A DNA stretch of 64,000 bases from Perilla frutescens. Lineage: Eukaryota; Streptophyta; Magnoliopsida; Lamiales; Lamiaceae. Both the position numbers and the translations under genes were made by a program. Positions within the stretch are counted from its first letter, which is position 1, and every line of letters begins with the position of its first letter. The DNA lies in assembly GCA_026008535.1 (NCBI GenBank), contig BRKX01000006.1, positions 7,710,501-7,774,500 on the forward strand. The letters run 5' to 3'. Below, in pieces: positions 47,109 to 58,975 of the stretch. The notes below the pieces were generated by a model. It was not told the DNA's origin. It saw nothing but the letters and a program-made list of their open reading frames with translations, and made no database searches.

Positions 47109-48539
47109 CTGTAAGATTAACTATTTTCCCAAAAACTGGCAACTAAGTCCTCATGAAGCTGCTATCTGACACAAATATGCAAGTACTTCATTGGTGGATT
47201 ATTCTTAAACTGAAAATATCTTAGAATCTGGTTCATCTTAAAATGATGAGGGTTCTTAATTATTATCAATCCCTTCTATAGAACATATTATGTAATGAAT
47301 TGCGATTATGATGGTTTTCTTATGACATGGTTACATTACTAATGAGATACAGTATCTTTTATTTTCTCCATGAAAGTGACACATCAAATGATTCAATATC
47401 TTGTTGGGATGTCCCAAAATAACTCTCCGTATTCTAGTTCTTCTCCCAGAGAAAGGAAAAAAAAACTCCCAAAGAACTAAAGTTATTTATAAAATGTAAT
47501 TACATTTCATGTCAGTTCAAGATGAATTCAAGAAAATAAAAAGAAACAAGCACTAAAGTTGCTGAACTTTTACTTCAATAAGAAAGTGTGCATAACCACA
47601 CAAGTGATTCTGGATCATTAGGATTGAGATACATACAAATAACATTGTGCCCAATCAGAAAATACAACGAAAATGTCATTAGACAAGAAAGTGATATCAA
47701 GCACAAAGCTTTCAACTGCAATTATTATATCTACTGGTTATTGCACATTACATTGTTTCAAAGCTGCTAATCAATCAACCAATGAAGAATCTTTTCAATA
47801 AATCTGCAATGCTTTCACATCACACACTATTTAACTGACTCATCAACCAGTCTGGTTTATCGTGATCAATTTCATAAAGCAAAAACAGGTATATGAAAGT
47901 ATCCCAAATCTGAAAATGACGAATTTATCTGTATAACATGTATTTAATCAACATAGTATTAGCATCAGCTCTCAAAATTTGCAATGTTGCAAATCAAATA
48001 TTTACCATAAACTCTACACTGATATTCCGAAAATTCTGTGGAATTCACACACATATAGAAGCAAGAGTAATTATGTGAATTTTCAGAAATTTTAAGTTGC
48101 CCTAAAAATGAAAATTAGTTTAAATAATCTTCTATTCAAAAATTCTGAAAAGGGGGAAAATTAATGCAAGAACTACTGACCCTTTCCGCATCGAGAAATA
48201 CACTCAATTTCTAAACGGATCTGCTCAAATACTACACAAATATCACTAACAAATAAGTAAAGGACTCTTCTATCAAAATAATACTATGAATTAAATAAAA
48301 GCTGAAATTTGTGCGCGCGGAGACGCACACAAACAGATACCAAAAAAAAAGGCTGCACAAAGTCCCAAATGAAGCATGAACACTCAAAAAGCAAGCAAGA
48401 AGCAAGCCAGTCTTAATCTTCAGAGGGAATTTTTTCTAAAAAAAAAAAAAAGAAGTACAAATATATGGCAATTAGAATGAAATAGCACGATAAAAATCTG
48501 AACTTGGAAATGCAACAAACGTAAATGGATTAAACGAAC
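47109..48539 (-). other. Leader intron of the ARM/TPR gene
   Basis: Donor after TTCTCAG at 48540 and acceptor CTTACAG just before 47108. The intron is 1.4 kb and AT-rich, with no embedded element recognised. A first intron in the 5' leader is frequent in constitutively expressed plant genes. Confidence 0.6.
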
Positions 48540-48660
48540 CTGAGAATTCACAACACGTTGATTCTTGAAAAGGGGATTTTGAAAAGGCAAAAAAAATAAT
48601 TTTCTTCCTTTCGTTTCGGGCTTCCGAAATGCAATTTGTTCATGAAGTGATATATTTGAT
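48540..48660 (-). other. 5' untranslated exon of the ARM/TPR gene
   Basis: The exon ends GTGAATTCTCAG followed by the donor GTTCG. Its 5' end is approximate. Upstream sequence has CACTCCACTCCCAACAACTC near 48690 but no clear TATA box. Confidence 0.55.
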
Positions 48661-49264
48661 TCTTGGTCATGAACTTTTGGGAGTTGTTGGGAGTGGAGTG
48701 AATAGAGTCAGTAAAAATTTAAAGATGGGTCCCACCCACAGGAGGAGTATTTTGAAGTGAAAATTTGATGTTGGAATGGTAATTGAAAATTAAAGATGCT
48801 GTAATAACTAATAATTCCTCTTTTCGTAGCATATTTATGCGATTACTGTTTTCCTTGTAAAACTTTAAGCAAATGTCTATACTTTTGATTTCTGAAATTA
48901 AAATCTAACTTCTATTTTTGTATCAAGATGGAATCTGCAAACTCATAAATTTTAGATTTGATGAGACGATAATTTACGTTTCATCATTTATGTAAATTAA
49001 ACTAGTATTTCACCCACGAATTGCGCGTTGGCTGCCGACCGATATAACATGCTTTAATTCATAATTAATGTCACACCCAATATTTCATCTTATGTTTGAA
49101 ATTTTTTATTATAATAATTTTATATGTAATATTTCTTTCAATGTATTACATATTTTTTAAACACAAAATTATATACAGATTAAGTCAATTCTATCTAATA
49201 AAAAAACTCAAATGTTGAGCCTTGAAAAAAAACCCCAAAAAATTAGGGCATAACAAAAATAAAA
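48661..49264. other. Upstream region of the ARM/TPR gene
   Basis: Presumed promoter in the first few hundred bases, then AT-rich spacer. No element identified. Confidence 0.4.
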
Positions 49265-49538
49265 TTACTCACCTCGTCCCAATTATATAGTCGCTATTAC
49301 TATTTTGAGGTGTGCCAATTATATAATCGTAGTACTATAAGTAGTATTAATTTAATGATAATGCACAAATATACCATTATTAGGTCTTGAAAATTAAATA
49401 TATAAAAATAACCACTTCAATTTTATCAAGTCATAAATCTTAAATGAGGGTAATATTGGAAGTTTAGCTTTAATATATTATTTAAAAAATCTACGTGCAG
49501 AGAGAAAATGAACTATATTATTGAGACGAGGGAGTATT
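49265..49538. mobile_element. Stowaway-type MITE, degraded
   Basis: TTACTCACCTCGTCCCAATT on the left pairs with AATACTCCCTCGTCTCAATA on the right (reverse complement), both followed by ATATAGT. The left arm repeats itself once (CCAATTATATAGTCG, CCAATTATATAATCG). Confidence 0.6.
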
Positions 49539-50052
49539 AAGAAGGTTTGATGAAGATGAACAAAAATTAGAAATTATATATTTTAATTTTTTTTACATAT
49601 ATATATGTGTATAACATTTTTTGGAAATTTAATCATAGTACACCCGTGGTGAATTTTTCAACATTTAATTTTCACTTTTAATATATACATATATGTGTGT
49701 GTTCGTTCCCAATTGCGTGGTCGAAATAATCTTATTAGGTCAAAAATTGGTGTCTTGTCTTATTTTCTGTTTTTTTTTAATAATAGCTTATTTAAAATAA
49801 GGTATATTTTTAATGCTTTGAAAGGTATTTTGAAACACATAATAAGTAATGGAGTGGGACACCAAAATCATATATAGAAAAACTCAATGTTTTATAAAGA
49901 TGAATATAAAATGAAAATTACATATTAAATAATTTTTTACATCTATACACATAAATCATTTTTTTTGTCATCATGAAAGATAATACACTCATATCTGTAG
50001 TGGTAATATCAAACTTATTTAATGTAAATAAATTGCGTGATTTTCCTCTTCT

Positions 50053-50098
50053 TTGTTTATATTGCTAAACAATATTGTTTATATTGCTAAACAATATT
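50053..50098. repeat. Perfect 22-bp tandem duplication
   Basis: TGTTTATATTGCTAAACAAT occurs twice in direct succession, and each unit is itself partly palindromic (TTGTTTA...TAAACAA). Short local slippage product. Confidence 0.75.
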
Positions 50099-50369
50099 GA
50101 TAATAAATTACATATGAGTCACCGTCTGATTAAAATATAGAACTTATTTCTTTCTCACTTAGTCAAAGTTCATTTTCATAATCTAAAATGTATAACAATT
50201 ATATTTTTTTTAATAAAATAATTCACACTATAATTTTCCAAATAGGGATTCAACACATAAAAACCATTTTATTTTTATTTTATATATTGAGAAAAAAATA
50301 ATTTTGTTATTAGTCTATAACAATTCGCATAAAAATGAATCACATAAAATAATAAGGCTTCATTCAACA

Positions 50370-51890
50370 CATTTGGAGCCCAACATTATAAAAAATGAAG
50401 GGAATGAGCCCGATTTCTAAAGAGCCCAATTAATTAGCAAAAAGAAGGTCCTAGGGTTTAAGTGGAATTGAAAAACTTATCATGTTGCTCATTTCCGCGG
50501 CTGCCAATCCTTCTCTTTCTCAGTAACGCTTCAATGACGGAATCTTCATTTTTGCCGTTGAAATTCCATTCTCTTTCGGTTAAACACGTTCAATATGATT
50601 CTCGATCCTTACTCCTTTCAGATTTTCACTATGAAGTCTTCGATTTGTAATTGTGAGATCGAAAAATAAACATTTGTTGCTGCTGACTGAGTCCATTTCA
50701 AAAATGATAGATCTCCATTTTTTTCTTCGAAACATGACTGAGTCCTACATGTTTTAGGTAAATTTTCAGATATTGTTCTAGTTAAATTTGTTTAGTTGTT
50801 CTCTGGTTCTATATATCTATATTTAGGTTTGGTTTACAGATTGTGTATGTTTAAACTAAAATCACAGAATACATTTTCTATTGTTAGATAAACTCATCTC
50901 ATAGTAGAAGAATCATTTGACCCTAAATGCAGTGCATTATGTTCTGCAGATTACTTGTCAATGAAAATATCACCAGATTTACGGAATAAAACTAAGAGCA
51001 AATAAGATAGGTACATACCCTTGTCTCTCTTATATATAATTTCTTTTTACATGTAAATAGGTTCTTATTTCATGTTTTCAGATTATTAGTTAGTAATTTT
51101 TTGCCTATTTATGGAGTAATAAATGCTTAAAGTTTTCAAATTATTGCTATTATTTTTCCATAAATCCAAAAAATATAGGATCACAATATATTTCATTAAA
51201 CAAATAACGAACTCAGATATATGCTTTTGACTGTTTGTGACATATGCAGTGACATAGTATATAAGTGTCTTTGTTAGCTTCACATGTTGATTCATCTATG
51301 TCCGGTTTTTCGAGATTCAGATCTTGTATGTTTATGTTTTTATATCTTGGTCATATTCCATTAAATTTTTTAATGTAAACCAAAAGGTAAAACATTAATC
51401 GTATTTTCGTTTATTTGTGTGTATAATATAAAAATAAGAAACTGAACATGATATAACTTATTACTTGAAAGCAACAATTTGTAAAAGTTATAAAAATCTC
51501 AAGTATATTAAAATTTGAAACATATTTGTTATATAACATAAATACGAATTTTCTTTAAGTTTATGGTTACTTACCGTGAATGGTAAAGATTATTTCTTAC
51601 CTTTATTTTTTTCAGGAATGTTGGGAGACCAAAATGGAAGCTTCGGAGCAGAAATTATGTTGCTTGGATGAAATATTTGTCATCTGCGCAAAATAATAAT
51701 AATTCTAATTCAGATTTACAATTTCCAAATTTTGGAAGCGTACATTATGTAGTATATATAATAAATAGTGCAAACACACAAAAACCACAAAATAGTATTA
51801 TACTATCATGGAAAAATAGTGGATATCACATAACAAACTTTAGAATTAGAATGAACAAATATTATACAGAAATTAGAAAACATAAAAAAT
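50370..51890 (+). other. Promoter-like region with an orphan, possibly spliced transcript
   Basis: Three AGCCC-type boxes (about 50379, 50407, 50423) and CTAGGGTTTA at about 50452 sit just before a gene-like stretch. AGCCCA boxes and telo-boxes are common in plant housekeeping promoters (established knowledge). A 62-codon frame at 50462-50650 starts right after them but shows no known domain. A plausible acceptor TTTTTTTCAG occurs near 51616 before GAATGTTGGGAGACC and a poly-Asn-rich frame to 51892. It may be a decayed gene or a non-coding transcript. Confidence 0.3.
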
Positions 51891-52220
51891 GAAAAAGGAA
51901 AAGTGTCGGACAGTCTTTAGCCATTGTCTTATTTATAGACATAGAATCTGTAATGGCGCCAAACTTAAAAATTTGAATTTGAAAAAATTTTCTATTTCGA
52001 TTCAAAAAGATCAACTTTTCAAGAATTGATTAAACAAATAATTTTTGCATGGAACTTCTGATGTGATACTTTTGGGCGGGCAAATTGGGAGGGAAACTAT
52101 AGTTGGACTACATTGTTATTATATATAGAATAGATATATATGTATATTTATATGTATATACTTATTTTATTTGATTCTCTCACGCACTTTTTTTTCAAAG
52201 TGTCGTAAAAAGTACTTTTT

Positions 52221-52590
52221 GGGTAAATTACATTTTGGTACCTACATTTTTGCTATTTTTTCAGAAAATACCAATTTTTTAAAATTTACGAAATAGTACC
52301 CATGTTTTCAAAAAATTTACAAATTTAACATTCAATCAATTTTACGACCTAAAGAGCGTAGGTAATTAATTGTATTTTAATATTCATATTTCCCTAACCA
52401 CGTAAAAAAATTCATACAATAAAAAAATTAAAATACAATCAATTATGTATGATTTTTGAGCCGTAAAATTAATTAAATGTTAGATTTACAAAAAAAAATT
52501 AAAAGTTGGTACTATTTTATTAATTTAAAAAAATGAGTCATTTTTTAAAATGTCCAAAATGTAAGAATCAAAATGTAATTTTATTTTTTT
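52221..52590. mobile_element. Long-TIR foldback-type element (about 150-bp arms)
   Basis: The left arm GGGTAAATTACATTTTGGTA corresponds to the right arm in reverse complement, which has AAATTACATTTTGATTCTTA; the match goes on through AATAGTACC, AAATTTAACATTCAATCAAT or its variant, and a TTTTACG core. Nearly the whole element is one inverted repeat. Non-coding. Confidence 0.7.
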
Positions 52591-53053
52591 TTTGGGGAGG
52601 GAATGTTATAACTTGTAAGAAGCAATTTTGGAAGGGCCATTGTGGGAGGGAATCTCTCATCCTCATATTGTTACTTGTTAGTACCTATTTTGCACGCATA
52701 TCTTAAACTTATTTTGTTTCATATTATTTGATGTTTTATGTTTATTTATAAAAAAGGATGTAAATAAATATGATAAGTTTATCATCTTTCTCGCTCTCTA
52801 CCTATATCAAATTCTAATAATATATATTTATAAGATATTTTATAATGTTTTCACATGGGGTAAAATTGGAAGAATGTGTGTAAAAATTTTAAACGTCAAA
52901 TATCTTGAAATAAGCAACTCCTTCAATTGGTGCAATTTGTAAAATATAATAAATTGTTTGATAAATTATTGAAAGTGATAAGAGATTAATGAGTTCATAT
53001 GAACTCGGTAACACTCTTACCCGGTTGACGGGTTCATATACATACATACATAC

Positions 53054-53088
<35 letters not shown>

Positions 53089-53173
53089 GCAAATTCTCAT
53101 ATGCACTAAGTGTTTGGATCATGTCCCATCAGATGGGCGGGTCAACCACCGACCCTAACCGATTCATGACCTG
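52591..53173. other. AT-rich spacer
   Basis: Includes a TACA/TATA microsatellite at about 53037-53088. No gene. Confidence 0.45.
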
Positions 53174-53761
53174 ATATATAAATTATTTTCTTGACCCATC
53201 GATTTTTTTTTTTCATTTTGATCTCTACTCAAACCCTAGCATCTCTCTCTCTCTGGTGCGCTCTCTCTCACACTTTTGCTCTGATGTCAGCGATTCATCT
53301 CTTCATTGTTGTTACTTGAAGCTCGTCATTATACTCGATTGCATGAAACCTTAGTCGTGTGTTCTCTCTGGAATAATGTTACAATTTACTCTAATCCATC
53401 GTCGATCATTCACCTATTCGTCGAAACTCGTTGTTGTGCTCAAGTCATTTATGTGATTCCAACATCAAAGCCACAAACCTAAATTCTTCAATCGTTTGAC
53501 TCATCTATAATTATTGCGTTGCTTCTTCTTTATTTTTTGTTGAAAAAGTGTTCATCGTATGTATGTTTGTATAACTTCTTGTCAGATTTTGATTAGAAAT
53601 ATATTATCAACGTTTGTTGTTATTTCATTTGTTATATTGATTGCTTTGAAATTAGCTTGTTACGATTTTCTGATTTTTTTTTAGTTTTTTGCTTAGTACA
53701 TGTTTATGTTCGTCATTAAATTGATTGATTGGAACTTATATTATGGAGTATTTTATGATAA

Positions 53762-54250
53762 GTATCGCTTGGCATTCTGGTTAGTACCAGCTGATACACT
53801 TGTACGTATCATATATTAGTTGTTTTACTTTAGATAAGATTTTATATAGGTTGCCTCACTTCAGCTAAGATTTTATGTGGTATGTATGTCTATTTGATTT
53901 GTGTGTTTTTTGTATCACTTGGCATGTTGATTAGTACTAGTTGATATGCTTGTAAGTATGAGATATTAGTTGTTTCATTTCAGATAAGATTTTATGTGGT
54001 ATGTGTGTCTATTTGATTTGTGTGTGTTTTGTATCACTTGGCATGCTGATTATTACTAGTTGATATGCTTGTAAGTGTCAGATTTTAGTTGTTTTGCTTC
54101 AAACTAGGTTTTATGTGGTGTGCATGTGTCTATTTTCATTTATTTGTGTGTTTAGTATTACTTGGCATGTTCATTAGTACCAGTTGATATTCTTGTAACT
54201 TGTATCAACTATTAGTTGTTTCGCTTTATATAAGGTTTTATGTGGTATTT
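53762..54250 (+). repeat. Tandem repeat of about 120-150 bp, four copies
   Basis: Units start at the GTATCRCTTGGCAT word at 53762, 53912, 54031 and 54155, each followed by TTAGTACTAGTTGATATGCT, TAGTTGTTT and TTTTATGTGGT variants. The first unit has an extra internal repeat of the AAGATTTTAT part. Copies differ by several per cent or more. Confidence 0.8.
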
Positions 54251-54452
54251 ACATACGATAGATATTGTTGTTATGTGTTCTTTTATTTTTATTTTTTTCT
54301 ATAGCAGTTTTACCACGGTGGTGTGTTGGAGCTAAAGACGAGTTGGAATGCACGAAGTCTGAGATTGATGGGAAAATTTTGAAGGCTTTTGAATCAAGAC
54401 GAAGAATGTTGAAAGGTTGCTGAAATTGCAACTTACAACAAATGGGTTCGTT

Positions 54453-54706
54453 AAATGGTATCATGACAACTGATTTATTATTTTTCTCTATCCATACATC
54501 TGATCATTTATTTCTTGTTGTGATTGATTTTCATGAGAGATTAATGCACTGCTTGTACAATAGTTGAATAGTATCATTGAATGGTATCACGACAGTTGAT
54601 TTATTATTTTTCTTTATCTATACATTTGTTCATTTCTTTCTTATTGTGATTAGTTTGTAACTTTTATCGTTATTACAGTCTTATGGTCAAAAGAAGTCAC
54701 GAGTAC
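54453..54706 (+). repeat. Two-copy tandem repeat, 127-bp period
   Basis: AATGGTATCA.GACA at 54453 and 54580, both followed by CTGATTTATTATTTTTCT or its variant and CTTATTGTGATT-like words. Confidence 0.7.
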
Positions 54707-55299
54707 TATATTGTGCTAGTCATATTCCTGCAGGCACGAACGACTTGAGATTTGATGTGCAGAAGATAATTATTGTATTTATAAATAGAAGAAAGAGATG
54801 ATTTGGTTGTTGAGTAAAATTTTGATATTGTAATGTTGTTGGATGATGGTTAGAGTGATGTGACTCTTGATATTTTTGTCTTACTGTATCTGGAATAATG
54901 TTGGTTTTAGTTATGTTGATTTTCTTGTCTTATTTTCAGATTATACATGCATCTCTGTCATGTAAATTCTTGTATGGGAGAATATATTACGATGTTTAAT
55001 GTGTGTTTTTGGTGATGATGAATTGATAGATATTGTTTATATGTATCATGTTAAATTTTTTTTTTTGTAATTTTCTTGTATTATATCCTTATGTTTTACT
55101 GATTAAGAAATAATTTTGGTTGTTCTAAGGGTTTTTGTGGTTCTTATTGGAACCATACTAACCATATACATAAAAGTATCATTGAATGTTAAAAGACGTA
55201 TTGTTTTTTATCTGATTTGGCTACATAAAAGTATTAGAAAAAAAATCACTATTTGTGTTCATGATAACTAAACAAAAGTTATTGATTCAAAATTAATTG

Positions 55300-56770
55300 C
55301 AATTAGTTTGATGGTCCCAAACGAGTCTAATAGAGTTTAAAAGGGGGAGGGTTGAATAAACTCTTTTTCAAACTGATAGTTAAGTGCGAAATTCTTGGGG
55401 CCCTGACTCGTTTAGATTAGTTTATGGTGTCTATTTTCAATTTACGATTTAGCTTCATATGTGTGCTTGTGTAAGATTGTTTACAAATTTAAATAACAAT
55501 AAAGCAAGTAGACAACGCACGATAATTTTATGGAAGTTCAAAGCTTTAATACTTCTACGTTCTCTCTTTCTTCTTGCTTGACGGGAAAATCCACTATATA
55601 ACTTGAGTTCACTTTATGAATTATATAATGAAAAGCAGTTAGCTGAACCTGGTAATGATGAGTTTCTTTACAGAATTACCTCAGCTGGGTCAACGACTCA
55701 CACTTACAGTCTCCGGCAGGTAGCTATTGCAGTGATAATTTCTTTAACGGAGGCTCACACTTAGTCGGAGAGTTAGGTGCTATTGACATCTTTACAGGAT
55801 TTTAGATCTCTTTCGATCTTCAAGAGAGTGAGTCTTGAACTTGGATTATCAACTGGATGGGCTCCTTCAATCGAGCAAATGCTGATAAGGATGTAGATCA
55901 CTGAGAGGAGTTTCGACCAGAGCTTAGATGGAAGCTGGATAGACTTTGAGGTATATGGCTCTATTCTCTCGTATGGATTTTTGCTGGTGGCTTATAGATT
56001 TACTCGATATTCTAACTATTACAATTTGCAAATCTCTTTTTGATTTTGATTACATAAACTGAGTACACTTTAGATCAGTTTAGTGTGAGCTGAAGTTTAT
56101 GCTTGAGTGAACTTTCTTGCAGGGATTTCTTGGACAATTCGTATGGCAAGAATCTTAGGTAAAGATCTATCGCAAAAATCTATTTGAAAGCTCTGATTCA
56201 TCCTTCTTATAGAGTTGGATGAAAATGGTTGTTGATCATTTTTAGACTTAAATAAGTCCGTTGAAGTGTTGGTGAAATGAGCCGTTGAGGGGTTCAAAAT
56301 GCTTAGTAATAAAGTCTGAGTTGAGTTATGTCCTCAGACCTTTATCAGTTGCTTGTTTGATTGGCATTCTTCAGTTCGGGAGCCCTCAGTCTAGGAGTCT
56401 TACTTCTTCAGTTGCAAGACTCTTCAGCTATGTTCGGTCTTCTTGTGAACTTGTTTGATGGCTAGCTTCTATTCAGTTTAGTCAAGTTCCAAGGTGAACT
56501 TACTTGATGTCTTCGCTTCAGTTCAATTAAGTTCCGGGGTGAACTTACTTGATGTCTTCGATTCAGTTCAATTAAGTTCCAGGGTGAACTTACTTGATGT
56601 CTTTGCTTTAGTTCAGTTAAGTTCTAGGGTGAATTTACTTGATATCTTCGCTTCAGTTCACTTCCAAGTTGAACTTTGCTCAGTTTTCTCTTACTTTGAA
56701 TTTCATTGGTTTTTGACATTTCATCAAAACATTTTTCTTCAATGTTTCGCCTAACATAGTTCATTCAACA
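55300..56770. repeat. Non-coding dispersed-repeat relic of unknown class
   Basis: It begins around GAGTTTAAAAGGGGGAGGGT and has balanced composition, unlike the AT-rich flanks. The opening with a G-run followed by TTGAATAAACTC and later GACGGGAAAATCCAC resembles widespread plant LTR or TRIM-like repeats (recalled, not searched). No protein-coding frame; a 45-bp minisatellite lies near its right end. Boundaries uncertain. Confidence 0.4.
56484..56664 (+). repeat. 45-bp minisatellite, four copies, open in one frame
   Basis: AAGTTCC starts units at 56484, 56529, 56574 and 56619 (last unit AAGTTCT), exactly 45 bp apart. The plus-strand frame stays open and encodes a 15-residue repeat beginning LLDVFASVQLSS. 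Coding use is not otherwise supported. Confidence 0.85.
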
Positions 56771-56899
56771 TCATTCATGAGTTGTATTAAAATAAAAATA
56801 GATTTTGGTTCGGATACAATGTTAGTATCGGGTATATTAGCTAAAAGTATCACTTGAGAAATAGAAAAGTATCATTCGTATAATGAAATTACTAGCATG

Positions 56900-58239
56900 T
56901 TGTTTGGTTTTTTATTTCACTAAAAATACTACTCGCAACTGTACGAGGTAAATGTAGAAAAAATACGGTGAGCAAGGTCGTATCCACAGAGACTGGCTAT
57001 GCAACCCGACTAAGTACCCAATTCTATTATCCTACTTTATCTAGAGAACCGAATTAATAGTTTGGATTTAATTAACTAAATGCTGTAAAATAAATAAATC
57101 AATCAATCAAGCACAAAAAACTGGATAATCAGATGAAGAAACGAATTCTAGGGTGTTGATGCTAAATGGATTTTCCTATTCTTAGACAATTTATTAAATT
57201 AATTTAATTCTAAATCTTGTAGGAGAATCACTAAATTATCTAGACCTTCTCTCTCGAGTAAGTTCTAAACATAGATTAGATTCTAATTCTTGTCTCTCGA
57301 TCTTGAATTATTATCCAACTCCAATTAGTACCTCAGATATATTCTCCTCACGACACCTACCAATCTCTTGATCTAACAGACTCATGTTATGTAATCCTAA
57401 TTCGTTAATCTATTAACCTCTTTCGAGTGAATAACAAATTAACTATACATGTGCAAAAACTGATCAATTCAATCACACAAGACAACAATGAGCAAGGATG
57501 CATAAACAAGAAATAGAAAGGAACAATAAATTACTTGAAATCATAAATCCATCAACATCCAACAACCCTAGGATCTCAAAGAATTTAGCTACTCATGTTG
57601 TATTCAAAATCCAAAGGAAATAAATACACAAAAGTAATGAACATGATAGTTCTAATCGAATAAAGCATAAAATAAACTTAGTCTATGACGTGCTTCTTCA
57701 ATCTCTTGATGATATCTTCTCGGTCTTCTCCACGATGTCTCTGCTCTCTCTATAAGGTGAAATCTGAGTAATTTTCGTGCAAAGAAGAGCTTTAAATAGT
57801 TGGGTCGAGTTTGGATGGGTATTGGAGTCGAACAAGGAAAGAGTGGAAAATCCGCCACAAACCGCCTCGCGGCGCACGGTCCGTGCGCCAAGGGTTCTCT
57901 CGCGCACAGGCTGTGCGTAACTTGCTAGATTGGGAGTGCCTAGAGGCACATGGGCCGTGCGCGAAGGATGTCTTTCCGCACAGGCCGTGCGCAAAAATCT
58001 GCCGCTGACACTCTTCACTGTTTTGCTCCGTTCTCGCTCGTTTCTCATCCGATTGACTCGATTCAAGTTGCAACGCAATCCTCACTCGATCCTCTATCTT
58101 CTTAGGTAGTTTTCAAGCTCAATTAAGTCTCATAAAATAAATGGCATCAAATCCCTTCAAAATGAGCAAAAAATGTGACACTGCACAAAATATGAAAAAC
58201 TATGCGAAACTTGTTATTATACACATGCAATGCTCATCA
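56900..58239 (-). mobile_element. Solo-LTR-like non-coding element, copy 2 (inverted relative to copy 1)
   Basis: Read on the minus strand from 58239 it starts TGATGAGCATTGCATG and has, in the order of copy 1, a TGTCAC segment, CGAGAACGGAGCAAAACAGT (about 58014-58033), a GC-rich palindromic block, TATTTAAA (57791-57798), CACGAAAATT, CTAGGGTTGTTGGATG, and GTGGATACGACCTTGCTCAC near the 3' end (about 56968-56987). Divergence from copy 1 is considerable, so these are separate old insertions or separate subfamilies. No primer-binding site or coding region adjoins it. Confidence 0.62.
57862..58004. repeat. GC-rich palindromic block (GCGCACGG..CCGTGCGC motif)
   Basis: Four palindromic words, such as GCGCACGGTCCGTGCGC and CGCACAGGCCGTGCGC, occur in about 140 bp, immediately upstream of the minus-strand TATA-like box. 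It takes the same place as the CGCGA block of copy 1 but the palindromes are different. Confidence 0.8.
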
Positions 58240-58975
58240 ACTACCATCCAACTAGGCCTGAAAATGCATGAAAACCATTGGAAAATAAGGCTTTATCACC
58301 TGCTACTTCTTTAATTTTAGTTGAGTGTCAACTACGAGTGGGGTATCGATATACCGAAAATACCAAAAAATGTTGAATTTTTGGTATACCGAAATTTCGG
58401 TACGATATGATACCGTATCGATAATTTTCGGTATGGTATCGATATAAAATTTAAAAATTCTCGATATATCGAATTTTCGGTATATATCGATATTTTCGAT
58501 ATATACTGGTATTTGGTATATCGACTTTTCAGTATATACTAATAGTTCGGCATATGCCGGTATGTCGGTACATCGGTATATATCGATATTTCGGTATATA
58601 TCGGTATATCGGTATGAAGGGTATATCGGTATATTGTACCATACCGATGATTTTTTATTTACAACTTATGGTTATTGTAGTACACTAATTTCATTTGAGT
58701 ACACATGACTACAAAATATAATAAGTGACAAATAAATATCAATAAAAGAAAAAAATTAAATGATTATATTTAAATTATGATGATCGACAACATTGCAACA
58801 TATATTTACAATTTGATTAATATATCATATAAATCAGGTATAATTAAAACTATTACATAATACAGTGAACAATTGAAATTTGAAAGTTATATGTAATAAC
58901 TAAAAAATAGTAATATTATTAATTTTATTATTAAACACCCAATATTCATCTCCAGTATTAAACACTAAAAGTTAA

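Larger units (their letters stand above)
53174..54850 (+). ncRNA. Possible spliced non-coding RNA or decayed gene
   Basis: TATATAAATT near 53174 is followed by a CT-rich leader with AAACCCTAG and CTCTCTCTCTCTC (53235-53260), a layout normal for plant 5' leaders. Purine-rich exon-like blocks follow splice-acceptor-like sequences: CTATAGCAG before about 54308, GTTATTACAG before about 54680. No reading frame longer than about 70 codons spans them. The stretch between holds tandem repeats. This is inferred from sequence texture alone; expression data would settle it. Confidence 0.28.

Noticed and set aside
57652..58085. Minus-strand frames of 79-126 codons, Arg/Ala-rich
   Set aside because: They overlap each other inside the LTR-like element and its palindromic block, and copy 1 has no equivalent frame.
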